The position numbers and the translations under genes are program-made. The notes below the pieces were generated by a model. The model searched no databases, had not been told where the DNA came from, and saw only the letters and a list, made by a program, of their open reading frames with translations. Below, in pieces: positions 1 through 10,630 of a stretch of 64,000 nt of DNA. The stretch's first letter is position 1. Every line of letters starts with the position of its first letter. Source of the stretch: Batkoa obscura (lineage: Eukaryota > Entomophthoromycota > Entomophthoromycetes > Entomophthorales > Batkoaceae); the NCBI GenBank assembly GCA_030770535.1, contig JASVEC010000031.1, forward strand, positions 124,001-188,000, written 5' to 3'.

Positions 1-1036
1 TCATTTCTTTACAAATAATACCTTTAATTAATAATAATATATTTTCAATTATATCTTGCTTTAAATTAGAAGATAAATATTTGCTTGATAATTGCGAATA
101 AAGTGTACTAATACAATTTAAACTAAATCTTAATATTTTTAATGAATTGGTTTTTTTTATAAATAATGAAGTGGGGTCTAACGTTTCTTGATTGGTATTA
201 ATATAGCTTTAATTAAGGTTTCTTGTTGCTATCGGGTTAATTGATTAGTTATTAATTAAATATTGTTTAAACAAACATTGAACGAAGATTACCTTATTAC
301 AATTAGCCCCTAAAATAAATAAATAACTTGATAATCCTCGAAATGTTTCTAATATTAATTTTTGAAATAATAAATTAATAAAATATTTATCATATAATTT
401 TATAAATGATAAATTATCTGTTAAGAATTTTAATATAATATCAAAAACGTTAAGTTTGCTCGGAATTGCTTTACTATTCGTTAATAATGAATGATCTTTA
501 TAATGAGGCTATAGGGATAATGATTAGTAATTGAAAGGAAAATAAAATAATCAACTTACTAATATATCACAAGTAATTAAATAAATTATATCGGTTAATA
601 ATATTCGATTTTGTATTTGATTAATAATTGGTATTGTTATTTTTTTAAAATTATAATCCAAATTTAAATCTAATTCATTTTTATTTAATATTGTTAAAAA
701 TTTTAATAAAAAACTCTTTAAATCAGTTGGTAATTCTACATTCCATTTTAATATCAATTTATCGCAGATCACATCTGTTTTTTTAAATTCTAATTCACAT
801 GTTATATCTTGATACATTCCATTACTTCTACCTTAAATTATTATTAGTCAGTAAGTTTCTATTTATTAGAAATAATGTTAAATTTGTTTCAACAGCTTAC
901 CATTAACTATTTTATCAACAATTTCAATGCTACCTAACTCTTCTAAATTTAATGTCAATTCATTGTTAAATAAAATAAAGGGGCCTAATTTAGGGTATTG
1001 GAATTCTTTTTTAATATTGTTTGTTGTTTTTGACAT
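1..1036 (-). CDS. unrecognised multi-exon gene, cut by left edge
   Basis: The product is not recognised. It starts at ATG 1036 (MSKTTNNIKKEFQYPK). Exon 1 is about 901-1036, exon 2 about 560-831 and exon 3 about 293-508, joined through good GTAAG donors and TAG/AAG acceptors with matching phases. Open codons continue from about 222 to base 1, but the splice into that last piece is unclear to me. The readable part is helical, rich in Leu, Ile, Asn and Lys, with no membrane segment or known motif that I can see. That looks like an alpha-solenoid or a complex subunit, but this is only an impression. The 3' part lies outside the window. Confidence 0.5.
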
Positions 1037-1401
1037 TATTTAAAAGAATAAAGAATATTTTTGAATATTTTTTTACTTTTTGAATATTTTTGAAATTATG
1101 TCTCAAACTGAAATTTCTAAAATACACTAACTAGTTAATTCAAGTTGAATTTGATAATCAATTTGCAATATTTTACTATAAATATAATAAACAAAGATAA
1201 TTAAAATGACAATTTGATTTTATTAAATTATAAAATACTAAAAATATATACATCTAATCAATAGCAATAAGAGCTACTTTGAGTTCAACTCAAGAAAAAA
1301 ACCCAACCATATTAACTGATTCTAGCCAATATTTGAAGTCGGCAGCCTTCAGAATAAATTGAGGTGACTTAAATATAGTATAGAAAACGAACTAACAGTT
1401 G
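1037..1401. other. gap between two minus-strand genes
   Basis: AT-rich sequence with no ORF of note. It must hold the promoter of the left-edge gene and the 3' end of the RING gene to its right. I see no repeat here. Confidence 0.5.
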
Positions 1402-2682
1402 TTAAATATTGTGATGATTCTGGATTGCGGTTGGTGGCGTCAATGACAAAAAAGAATCAAATTGTAAAAACCTATTACCACTTCTTTGTGGCCTGGTCAC
1501 CCTCTCTTCCTCTCTATTTCTATTTTTAGCTGGATAACTAAACTTACATAATGGACAAGTACAATGATTTTTTAGCCATTCATCAATACAATCTTGATGA
1601 AAATAATGTGAACAATTTAATTTTCTTATATTTTCACCTTCTTTAAATAAATCTAAACAAATGGTACAATGATGCGAATCGACATGTTTAAACACTACTA
1701 AAGAACTACCATTACGGCTACATACGGTGAAAATAGACTCGACAGGAGAGGTCGCTCGACTATCGCTGGTTACTGGACTGAAGGGAAGATCTAGTTGACC
1801 TTCTTCAGCTTCTTTTTCAGTACATGGTAAAAATTTTACTTTTCTTAATTTCATTTTTTCTAATTCTTCAGGTGCAATACCAATTTGTATAGGTGTATTT
1901 GGTGCGGAATATTGATAAAATCTTCCAGATAATAATAAGGTGATTAATAAAAAAATAGGGAATGCGATAGTCAAATAGTTTATGACTATTAATGCAAACG
2001 AAGTATAAAATAATGATGGAGAAGTAAATTGACATTCATTTTTGATAAAGACTAAATAATTGCCACATACAATGATAGCTATGGTGAGGACATCAATGGC
2101 TAATTTTAAACTAAAAGAGTGAAAAATGGGTTAGACTTTTAAAAAACAAATTAATAGTGTTCTAACTTACAAATCCAAAGTACGAATAAGTGTGGGTTTA
2201 AATAATTTTAACCCTCTATCAACGTAAAAAAAAAAGGCTAATAAAATACTAAATCCTATTCGCGATACATAAAAATAAAGAAAACTTCTTAATGGTATAT
2301 CACAACTATCTTCATACGAATAAATTATTACAAAGATAACAGCACCTAACTATAGTAAAAAAAAAATCAATTATTAATATCGTACTTATTGTAATACAAA
2401 TTGAAGAATTACTTGCACCAAATTAAAAATATCAATAATAACCGATAATATTAGTGCATTGCTGATTAATGAACGTCGCATTTGAAATAATACGTCCCAA
2501 AAGCTGGAAGACAAAGAAAATGGATCTGCTTCAATTCGTCGGTGAAACAGTGAGTTGGGACTCACTGTTATATCGTTTTGAATATTATTTGAGTAAATTT
2601 GAGTTGGTTCCTGAATCATTGTAATTTGTTGAGATAATGTTGAAGTGTTATTAGTACTTTGATCGTTTATTGAGTTAGTCAT
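1402..2682 (-). CDS. multi-membrane RING-H2 ubiquitin ligase, copy A
   Basis: Three exons: 2398-2682, 2171-2349 and 1402-2110, with phases that join cleanly, giving about 390 aa. After a polar Asn/Ser/Thr-rich N-terminus come several hydrophobic segments (for example SNALILSVIIDIFNLVQVIL, AVIFVIIYS, SFLYFYVSRIGFSILLAFFF, AIDVLTIAIIVCGNYLVF). Then comes a cytosolic RING-H2 finger: CTIC, the CSHYFHQDC metal-ligand core, and CPLC near the C-terminus. RING-H2 domains recruit E2 enzymes, so a membrane-anchored E3 ligase is expected; substrate and organelle are unknown. It is paralogous to the genes at 43614-44979 and 46404-47981, with the same order of membrane segments and the same intron position before the third block. 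Confidence 0.82.
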
Positions 2683-3540
2683 AGCTAAGGTATGAATTGT
2701 AATTTAATGAAGTAAAAAAATAAAGCAATAAAAGAATAATAAAGATAAAATCAAACAAGATCAAACAAAGTAGCAACTTTAAAGTATTAAAATTAGATAT
2801 TAAATGGCATTTGTTTTTTAAACTTTTTAAATGTCTATTTTACTGCTATTTTAATGTATTTCAAACTATTTTGGTCACTTGAAATTACTCATTGAGAAGA
2901 TTGATCCTCTAAATTAACCAACCAAAATTAAAGGCTGAATAAAAATGCAATGCTTATTTTTTAGGAGACTTTTATATAAAACACATAATTTTTAGCTTTA
3001 AATTAACTGTTATCGTTTATTAGTTTAAATTTATAATATTGCTACTTTATGTTTGTATTGTTTGATTCCTTTTTATTATTATATTGATAATAGTGATTGT
3101 TTAATAGATAAATATATAAATTAAATGAAAACTAGGATTCAAAAAATAATGAAATTATAAGTTTTATCTGAAACCAATATTATTTAAACCTTGAAAATTT
3201 ATTATCATTGGTATCTTTATAATTTGACTCATTTAAGTAGAAACAAACTAATATTACAACGTTTGTTTTGTTTTTAATAATAAATTGTTATCGAAATCTT
3301 AAACTATTATATTATTATAATATAAAAATAAGGTTTTATATTCACCATTATTTAAAATTATATGTTAATAATAGTTCCAAATTAATGCTAGTAGTTATTC
3401 AGATATAATAGAAAATTCAAATTCAAGTATTTTGAATTATTGCAGTATTTCCAAAGTTCGAATTTTAAATTTCCCAAAATTGCAATCCAGATTTTAAAAA
3501 ATTTAAAAGTCAAAACTTAAACAACTATTCTTTGAAAAAA
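2683..3540. other. divergent intergenic region
   Basis: This lies between the 5' ends of the RING gene (minus) and uS15m (plus), so it holds both promoters. It is AT-rich with homopolymer runs. I see no gene or repeat. Confidence 0.5.
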
Positions 3541-4392
3541 ATGGCATTATTTAAGTGTACAATAAGATCAATAGAAAACATAAGTTTAAGTAAATAAACA
3601 CGATAAAATAAAATAAAAGGATATTAACCATTCTTGTAGCTTTAAATAGAACATTTCATTCCAATTCGATCAATTTAGCTAGACATTCCAACAAAAGGTT
3701 AGGGAGGGCAGTATGTGAAGCACCAATCAAACCCGCTCCAAAGTCTGAATTTTTCAATTCGTTACCCAGCATTAAAAAAATGACACCAAAGGAACTTAAC
3801 GAAGTAAATAAGAATAACAACACTTTTGATATTGAAAACATGAAAGTAGCTGAGTTGAAATTACAAAATAACATAACTCAAGAAGAAGTTGAGTTTTTAA
3901 ATGAAACAGTTCCAGAAGTGTTTGAAAACGAAGGTGCTTATAAAGCATTTCAAGCCGATACTTATAAGTCTCAAGCTAAATTAGTACTCCAAGCTAATTC
4001 TTTAGATACCGCTAACTCTCATGGTATCTTAGCTTATAATAAACAGCGATGTATTGAAAAATTTGGTAAAAATCAAGCAGATACGGGTAGCCCAGAGGTT
4101 CAAGGTAATTTTTAAATAACAGAATTTTTAAGATTTGGATTTATTAAATTATTTTTTAATTTTAGCTGCTATTTGGACTTTACGTATTCGTAATCTTGAA
4201 CGTCATATGGTAGCTAACCATAAAGATGTAGCTAATCAAAGAGCATTAACTAAGCTTTATCATAAACGAGCTAAGATTTTAAAATATCTAAAACAACAAA
4301 ATTTAGAACGTTATTTTGTTTGTTTAAAAACTTTGGGTGTTACTCAAGAAATGGTCGAAGGCGAAATTTCTATTCGTCAAAAACATAATTAA
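3541..4392 (+). CDS. MRPS28: mitochondrial small-subunit ribosomal protein uS15m
   Basis: Three exons: 3541-3556, 3640-4104 and 4166-4392. The first exon is only 16 nt (MALFK plus one base). It is needed because the reading frame upstream of ATG 3780 is open back to the acceptor at 3639 with no other ATG. The added N-terminus (MALFKSLNRTFHSNSINLAR) is basic, Ser-rich and free of acidic residues, as for a mitochondrial presequence. The C-terminal half carries the uS15 signature: TGSPEVQAAIWTLRIRNLERH followed by HMVANHKDVANQRAL and a Lys/Arg-rich helix. The protein binds the small-subunit rRNA of the mitoribosome. The symbol is the yeast name; in most fungi it is simply uS15m. ATG 3780 as a start would lose the presequence, so I rejected it. 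Confidence 0.9.
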
Positions 4393-4956
4393 AGTTATAG
4401 ATCTTAACCATTATCTAGTGAGGATTTTTGTAAGTTTTTAGACATTATTACAAGTGATTTTTGGGTTTTTGTCGGTGATATTATTTTTACTTATTTAAGT
4501 TATTGTTTATTGAATGAGGCTTGTTTTTACTTTTTCATTTTTTTTGTTTTATTTATCATAGCTATTAAGATATCTAGTATCGTTTTATATTCTGGTTTTA
4601 AAGATCTTATTTGTTTTTATAATTAATTCATAATTATAAGACAACTGATTATATTTGGTATCTTTGTAAAAGGTAATTAAATTATTTATAGGTTCCTTAT
4701 AAGCTATATAGTTCACTATCTAATAGGTCATAATAAAATTCCTAAAATGATACTCAAATGACAAAACAATAGTATAGATATTTAAGATTAAATATTATTA
4801 CATATTTTTATTGTAATATACAAAGAAAAGTTAAGATGTGAAAACTATGTCAATAGGATTCGCAATAATTAAAGGGAAATAGGATTATTTAAACATGAAT
4901 TACAATAAGAGCATTTAAACAAAATAGCTTAAAGCAATCATTATCGAATGTTTAAA
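4393..4956. other. convergent 3' flank, no gene
   Basis: Sequence between the stops of uS15m (plus) and the 119-aa gene (minus). T-rich and A-rich stretches fit 3' ends. Nothing else is recognisable. Confidence 0.5.
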
Positions 4957-5470
4957 TTACAAATAATACCTTAAAGCTTCCTAAAAAATGAGCAAACCAG
5001 CATTACCTTTTACTACTATACTTACCAATAAATCTGTTTCTTTTCTTATTAAAACATCAGTTTCGATTTTAGTTGTACTATCATCATTCCTCATTTCTTC
5101 TCTTAATTCGCTTGATCCTCTGACTATAAGAGTTTTTTTATAGAAATAATTGACGAAACTCAAAATAAAGCTAAAACTTACCCTTTTTTGAAGAATCCAA
5201 AAAAGTATCCAGGTCTTCATTTGAAATTGTTTTTCTTTTTTTTAAATAATTTGAAAACTCATCACCATCCTTTTCTTTTTTCTTTTTATTTCGTTTTTCT
5301 AAAAGTTGAATAGTATCTATTCAATATAATTAGCTATCAATCAATTAATAAAAAAATACTAAGCTACCAAAAAAGTGTTCAAAATCTTCATCAAAGTTGA
5401 GGATATGTTGTTTAACTTTCCTTTTGTTACAAGCTGTACCTTGGAAGTTAAAATTACGTACATGAAACAT
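4957..5470 (-). CDS. small conserved-looking protein, function unknown
   Basis: Four exons, 5368-5470, 5182-5316, 5026-5123 and 4957-4980, give exactly 119 codons plus stop with consistent phases (1, 1, 0), which is strong support for a real gene. I do not recognise the family. The N-terminus is basic (MFHVRNFNFQGTACNKRKVK), followed by LNFDEDFEHFFG, then a Lys/Glu-rich charged stretch with a possible bipartite nuclear signal (KRNKKKKEK), and an acidic, polar C-terminus. No signal peptide or membrane segment is visible. A small nuclear or nucleolar factor would fit the composition, but that is inference. Its 5' end faces TRAPPC13 across 188 bp, so the two could share a promoter region. Confidence 0.7.
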
Positions 5471-5658
5471 GGCTATTCCCCAGTTAATAAAATTGGAAAT
5501 TAAATTAGTCGAAAAATTAATCTTTTTATGATGCTACATTTTTAACAGGGAATGTGATTGGTTCTGCTATTTTTTGAAATTAAACAAATCATTTAAAATT
5601 ATGAAAGATCAATTTAATTTTCTAAAAGTAGCATTCTAGTAAATTTAATTTCAATAGT

Positions 5659-7392
5659 ATGGCAGCTGTAGAAGTAGTACAAGATGAGGACCAGTTGATG
5701 TCATTAAAAGTGATGCGATTATCGCGACCAGAATTCGAAATTCGAAGTGATATTTATTTTGAAGTGGATGAAGAAAAAGGGGGCATTCCATTTTTACCTG
5801 GTTTATCACAACAAAAGGAAGTACATAATACCAACTTTGAACTTTCTCCAGTATTATCTTTACCCAACCCTTCTGATACTATTTACCTTGGTGAAACTTT
5901 CTCTTGTTATATCAGCGTGAATAATGAAACAGATAAAGTTTTACAACATATGACATTAAAGGTGGAACTACAAGCTACCTATAGGCATTTTTCTTTGGTG
6001 GATACTACAATTAATCCACAGAATATTTCGTCCAATGACTCAGCCCAGTTTATTGTTCATCATGAAGTTAAAGAGTTAGGTATGCATTTTCTTTTATGCT
6101 CAGTTCATTATGTTACAACGAATCAAGAAAGGAAGTTTTTCAAAAAGATCTATAAAATCAATGTATTAAATCCATTAGCGGTTAAAACAAAAGCAAATAA
6201 TTTAAAAGGAGGCGGTGCTGTTTTATTAGAAGTTCAAGTTCAAAACTTATCAACATCAACAATGTATTTGGATAATATGAAATTTGAACCAAACTCGGTT
6301 TTTAATTACCATGACCTTAATTTTATATTTGATGATTCAAATAATGGCTTTGAAATTTCAGATAACTGTATTGAATCAAATAACGTTATAAGTTCTTCGC
6401 ATGAAACCTCTCCTATAAAAAATTTGATAGATTCTAAAGAAATACACTGCTTAGAGTCAGAAAAATTAGAAAACAATGAGATCTTAGAGTCTACAGAAGA
6501 GATAGATGATAAAATGAATAAAGGTATTGACAAAATTAAAGAGGCTTGGGAGATAGAACTCCCACCTTCTCCTATTGAAGAAAATAAAGAAGTTAAATTA
6601 GAGCAGCAAGAAGTAGATACAGGAGCTGTTAATGAGCGAAATGAAGATAATGAAAATGAAATAAATGAAGAGAAGGAAATAATCAAAGAAAAGCAGGGCA
6701 GCGATAAAAAGGATGTAAGTACAGAACAACAACCAAGTGAGGAAAAGGAGTCGAGCGAAAAAAAAGAAACAAGCGATGACGTTAATGATGAAGCAGTTAA
6801 TTCAACTCGAGTGAACGAAAGCGAAAAAAATAAAGTAGTGGAGACAGCACCCAACTCTAGAAAGGAACTATTTGGGAATTTAAATTATTTAAAACCAAAA
6901 GATGTTCGACAGTATTTATATAAACTTGAGCCTAAAGATCCAATTGATAATTCAGCTTACATTTCAAATGAATTAGGTAAATTAGATATTATTTGGAAAA
7001 CAAGTTTTGGAGGTTCTGGAAGGCTACAAACAAGTCAATTGACTAGAAGGGCACCTCAAATCGAAATAATTGATTTAAAAGTAATTGAAGTTCAAAAACA
7101 AATTTATTTAGATTGTCCTTTCTTTGTTGAGTTAAAGTTGCAAAATAGAGGAGATAAAGTGATGCATATTGAATTATCAACTGAAAGATTAAAAATGACG
7201 TCAATACTTTATAAGGGCGTATCACCAAGGGACCTTGGCCCAATTGCCCCTGGCGGATTAATCAATTTCAAACTTGAATTTTTGCCTTTATCACCTGGGC
7301 CTCATAAACTTGGTGGGATTAAAATTATGGATATGTTTACGCATAATGTTGCTGAATTTGATCAAATTGCAGAGGTATTCATTTCAAATTGA
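5659..7392 (+). CDS. TRAPPC13: TRAPP complex subunit 13
   Basis: A single exon of 577 aa, notable in an intron-rich neighbourhood. The N-terminal half matches the TRAPPC13 family (formerly DUF974): LKVMRLSRPEF, then LPNPSDTIYLGETFSCYISV at about 68-88, and an Ig-like beta domain. The C-terminal half resumes with a second beta domain containing DLGPIAPGG and LSPGPHKLGGIKIMD. TRAPPC13 belongs to the TRAPP complexes that activate Rab/Ypt GTPases in Golgi and autophagy traffic. Between the two halves, about residues 220-396, sits a low-complexity Glu/Lys/Ser/Asn-rich insert that most family members (about 420 aa) lack; it is probably disordered. The gene converges with CENP-N, leaving 265 bp between stops. 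Confidence 0.88.
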   Translation: MAAVEVVQDEDQLMSLKVMRLSRPEFEIRSDIYFEVDEEKGGIPFLPGLSQQKEVHNTNFELSPVLSLPNPSDTIYLGETFSCYISVNNETDKVLQHMTLKVELQATYRHFSLVDTTINPQNISSNDSAQFIVHHEVKELGMHFLLCSVHYVTTNQERKFFKKIYKINVLNPLAVKTKANNLKGGGAVLLEVQVQNLSTSTMYLDNMKFEPNSVFNYHDLNFIFDDSNNGFEISDNCIESNNVISSSHETSPIKNLIDSKEIHCLESEKLENNEILESTEEIDDKMNKGIDKIKEAWEIELPPSPIEENKEVKLEQQEVDTGAVNERNEDNENEINEEKEIIKEKQGSDKKDVSTEQQPSEEKESSEKKETSDDVNDEAVNSTRVNESEKNKVVETAPNSRKELFGNLNYLKPKDVRQYLYKLEPKDPIDNSAYISNELGKLDIIWKTSFGGSGRLQTSQLTRRAPQIEIIDLKVIEVQKQIYLDCPFFVELKLQNRGDKVMHIELSTERLKMTSILYKGVSPRDLGPIAPGGLINFKLEFLPLSPGPHKLGGIKIMDMFTHNVAEFDQIAEVFISN

Positions 7393-7657
7393 AAACATTT
7401 CAGTTTCATAAATTAGAAAAATGTTTACTCCTTTTATGTTATTTAATTTTAATAATTGGTAAATAAAACTAATTTTTTAAATAATAATAAGTTCAAAAAT
7501 GATTATTTTTATTTTTATAATCCTAAATCTTAATTAAAAGATTCAAGCATATAGAATATTAAATCATTAATATCCATATCCAACTTTTGAAATAAATACT
7601 GGTTATCTTCCACAGCTTCAAAATTAGCAATAAAAACATAATATGTCAAATTCTTAT

Positions 7658-9087
7658 TTAAAATCTAAATTCATCTTCTGGTTTAATCTCTAAATAATTG
7701 GTTCTTTTCGAGGATACGTTTTCCAAATAAGGCGCCAGTGGTGAAATAAAACTGAGTTCTCTGAGACCTTCCAGTATATCATGTCCTTCAAATTTAATTG
7801 ACATTGAAAACGGACTTCCATGCTCACTCAGTGCTAAAGGATCACTTTTAGTAGGATTTTGACGATATTCCAAATCGACCTAGTATATAATTAAATTGAA
7901 CGTAAAATAATTAAAAAAATTATACCTTTAGGAATAAAGAGTTTATAACTGGCTGTTCATTTGTTCCAAAGCGCTCTTTTGTATAAAACTTTTGTTTTCC
8001 TTTATTTACTTTATCTTCGTCCTCTATATTCTTAGGTAGATATCCTGTAGGCTTATAATCCTTGGGTATATCAACAGTAAACTCTTTCATATGTAATGGA
8101 CTTTTATCAACTTGTCCTAGTCTATAATGGGAAAATGGGCCCTGAGAATATTGGTTTAAAACTAAATCTAATAATGATTTTGGGTTGTTCCCGCTTAAAG
8201 GCAATGTATCTATAGCAGAAAGAGAGAACGCTTCTGAAAGTGCCTAAAAAATTATTGACATTAGTTCAAGATGAACCTAATCTTCAACCATTACCTGTAG
8301 TAAATAGGGTCTAATATCTGATCGTATAGTGCTAGCAAGAAAAAAATTGGTCTCTGGACGATAAACAATATAAACTTTAGGGTATACGACGTTGCTTGTA
8401 TGTCCTTGATAGATTGCTACTCTTAACCACATGTTATTCTCGTCTTTTGCAGCATATACAAGCTAGTTTTATTAGTATACTATTTATGAATAAATTAAAA
8501 AACAAACCTTTGAAAAATAAGGTGCTAAACTATCCGATATTATCCTTGCTATTTCTGGGGCTATCTCCTCAGTACCTATTAAATAATCAGCCTATTTTCT
8601 TTTTAATTAAAAGTAAATTACCTTTGCTACTTTTTCGTGAACGTTTCATATGATATACGTTCCATTTTATTTTAGTTTGATTCCTTAAAAAATCTAAATA
8701 AAAATTAGAGCTTCTCAAAATAACGCTGAAGTAATTACATGACGTTTCCAATTGCGCTTCTTGAAATGGGGAGATTTTACCTTCCTTTAACAATTAATAA
8801 GACTAGTTTAAGTTGCAATTGAATATTACCATAAAACCATCAACCCATTTAAGAACAAAGTCTCTTTTATTGAGTTTTTCTAAGTCTTGGTTAAGTATAC
8901 TTAGCCTATATTCAATATCCTCTTTCAGCTCTTTTGACAAAATTTTTTTCCCTTCAAGTAGCTTATTTCTGACCCAAAGCATAAACAAAGTCCTTATATC
9001 TGCCAAAGATAGCCTTCCTAATCCAAGTACTATTTGTCTCCTAGATAAATTGGGAATATCACCAAATTTTTGTATTTCTTTATTCAT
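7658..9087 (-). CDS. CHL4: inner kinetochore protein CENP-N (Chl4/Mis15)
   Basis: Six exons, 8830-9087, 8622-8784, 8508-8575, 8295-8462, 7926-8243 and 7658-7879, sum to 398 codons plus stop with all phases consistent. The protein begins with a helical PYRIN-like block (IPNLSRRQIVLGLGRLSLAD, then VRNKLLEGKKILSKEL). Next comes a beta-rich domain with KVYIVYRPETNFFLAST. It ends with the family's C-terminal fold (FSMSIKFEGHDILEGLRELS, then SPLAPYLENV). CENP-N/Chl4 pairs with CENP-L/Iml3 and, in animals, reads the CENP-A nucleosome. Its presence suggests CENP-A-based centromeres with a constitutive centromere network. Sequence drifts fast in this family, so orthology is judged from fold-level motifs and length. 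Confidence 0.8.
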
Positions 9088-10099
9088 TTTGTTCAGTTTC
9101 GATTTATTGTTTATGATGTTTTCTAAAAAAAATTGATCTTAAATCTCATCCTTTAGTTTTAACTTTGGCCTTCAGATTTCTATTTATAGAAGTAGATATT
9201 TGTTTAAGGATACAAGATTTAAGAACTTTATAGCATCTTAAAAGAAATCTAAAGATATAACAATTGTTACTAAAAAAGATGGAATTGTTTATTAATACTG
9301 ATTAAAAGATTTATCTAATATATCTATTGCTCAAAATTAAGTCTGAAAGTTGTAACGAAAGGTTGAACATCCCTCAACCAATAGCTTAATTCATGATTTA
9401 GAGTGTAGTGAATATAATATAGGGTAATATAATAGCATAAAATATGACTACTAGAAACTCTTATGTAAGAACCCTGGGGTTAAGTTTTTCAATAAAAGCA
9501 TACCAAATATCTCGATATGGGGCTGTTTTTTTTGGCTTCATTACTTTTTCTATCTTTTAAGCACTATTTGAATGGAGAATTTGTTAGTAAAATTCTTAAA
9601 CATAAAAATACATCCCCATATATTACATTCTTATAATTTATAAAAGATTAAAATTATTTTGCTCTTAGAGGTTTCTTAATGTTAATAATTATAATAAATT
9701 AATAACTATACTATATCATGATCAATTGTTATCAGTCAATAAGTATCAATATAAACCATTATATTTCAAGTATAACCAGAGTCTATATGATGGAAACTAT
9801 TAGAATTAATAGGTGGGCATTTATAATTGTTATACCTTAAAAAATAGTTGTATTATACTTGGTAATTTAAATTTTAATAAATCATAAAACATCTGATTTA
9901 ATTTAATATTCATACTTCTAATACACAATAAATTTATGTATAGTCTTGATTGTTTAGTATGGTCAAGATACAAACGTTTGCAGTTTGTATTATTTAAGTA
10001 TGTTTATAAAAAGCTTATAGGACTATTTCTTGATTCCTTGAAATTGTAGTTAAATAATAAATGTTTAAAAATAAAAACTATAAGCTTGGTAAACTTTAT
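9088..10099. other. intergenic, with one miniature element
   Basis: Holds the CENP-N promoter on the left and the 3' flank of the ML gene on the right. It contains the inverted-repeat element at 9519-9617. The rest is AT-rich without recognisable features. Confidence 0.5.
9519..9617 (-). mobile_element. miniature inverted-repeat element, copy 1
   Basis: A 99-bp copy starting GGGGCTGT and ending ACATCCCC, flanked on both sides by ATAT (4-bp target duplication). The core contains the family's TTAAGCACTATTTGAATGG block. Orientation is opposite to most other copies. Its left end matches the right end of the 60998-63461 transposon at GGGG-TGT and at TTCATTA, with the same spacing. Confidence 0.85.
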
Positions 10100-10576
10100 T
10101 TAAGATTTGAAAGTTACTTTAAGTTGAATATGGGCAACTTGTTTTTTAGCAGGGGTGTTTATAGTACCATCAATAATATAGCTACCATCCGGTAATCCAG
10201 CTGGAATTTCAATTTCTTTAGTAGTGGTAACTGGGCCCTTCTTAATTGGGCATTTGTTTTGTCCACTACCGACAACAGTACAAAAATTGTAACTCTTATC
10301 AATAACGGTGACATCACCATTTTTAGCAATAACATGAGCAGTAGTCCCATCTGGGATTTCGTCACTAAGCTCACCAGTTAAAGTTACGGTGATCTTTTGT
10401 CCTCTTACTGGAACTTGAGGTGTAATACTCACTTTTGAGATATGAAGGAGATCACTTGGAAGACCACAGTCTAAGACAGCATTACCAAGGAGTGGACGAC
10501 ATTCTGTGTTTGGGGTAAAACTGGCAGTAGTACTAGCGATAAGAGCAAAGGTAGTTAAAAATTTGGTAAATTGCAT
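10100..10576 (-). CDS. secreted ML-domain lipid-binding protein (NPC2-like)
   Basis: One exon, 158 aa. Residues 1-18 form a signal peptide (MQFTKFLTTFALIASTTA). The rest is an ML (MD-2-related lipid recognition) domain, as in Npc2 and the fungal phosphatidylglycerol/phosphatidylinositol transfer proteins. Conserved cysteines are visible (ECRPLLGNAVLDCG, FCTVV, KCPIKKG), as are the beta-strand motif SKVSITPQVPVRGQKITVTL and the C-terminal PAKKQVAHIQLKVTF. Such proteins bind sterols or phospholipids in the vacuole lumen or outside the cell. A strong TATA box lies 46-53 nt upstream of the ATG, suggesting high or inducible expression. The exact ligand cannot be told from sequence. Confidence 0.88.
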   Translation of the reverse strand: MQFTKFLTTFALIASTTASFTPNTECRPLLGNAVLDCGLPSDLLHISKVSITPQVPVRGQKITVTLTGELSDEIPDGTTAHVIAKNGDVTVIDKSYNFCTVVGSGQNKCPIKKGPVTTTKEIEIPAGLPDGSYIIDGTINTPAKKQVAHIQLKVTFKS

Positions 10577-10621
10577 CTCAAATATAATTCTTGATAGCTG
10601 AACGATTGAAACAGTACCTAG

Positions 10622-10630
10622 TTTATATAC
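10622..10630 (-). promoter_or_regulatory. TATA box of the ML-domain gene
   Basis: GTATATAAA on the minus strand, 46 nt upstream of the ATG at 10576. The same word at nearly the same distance precedes the RING gene at 44979. Confidence 0.7.

Noticed and set aside
6306-6854. 182-aa minus-strand ORF, Ser/Leu/Phe-rich
   Set aside because: It is the antisense of the Glu/Lys-rich insert of TRAPPC13; purine-rich coding strands give open antisense frames.
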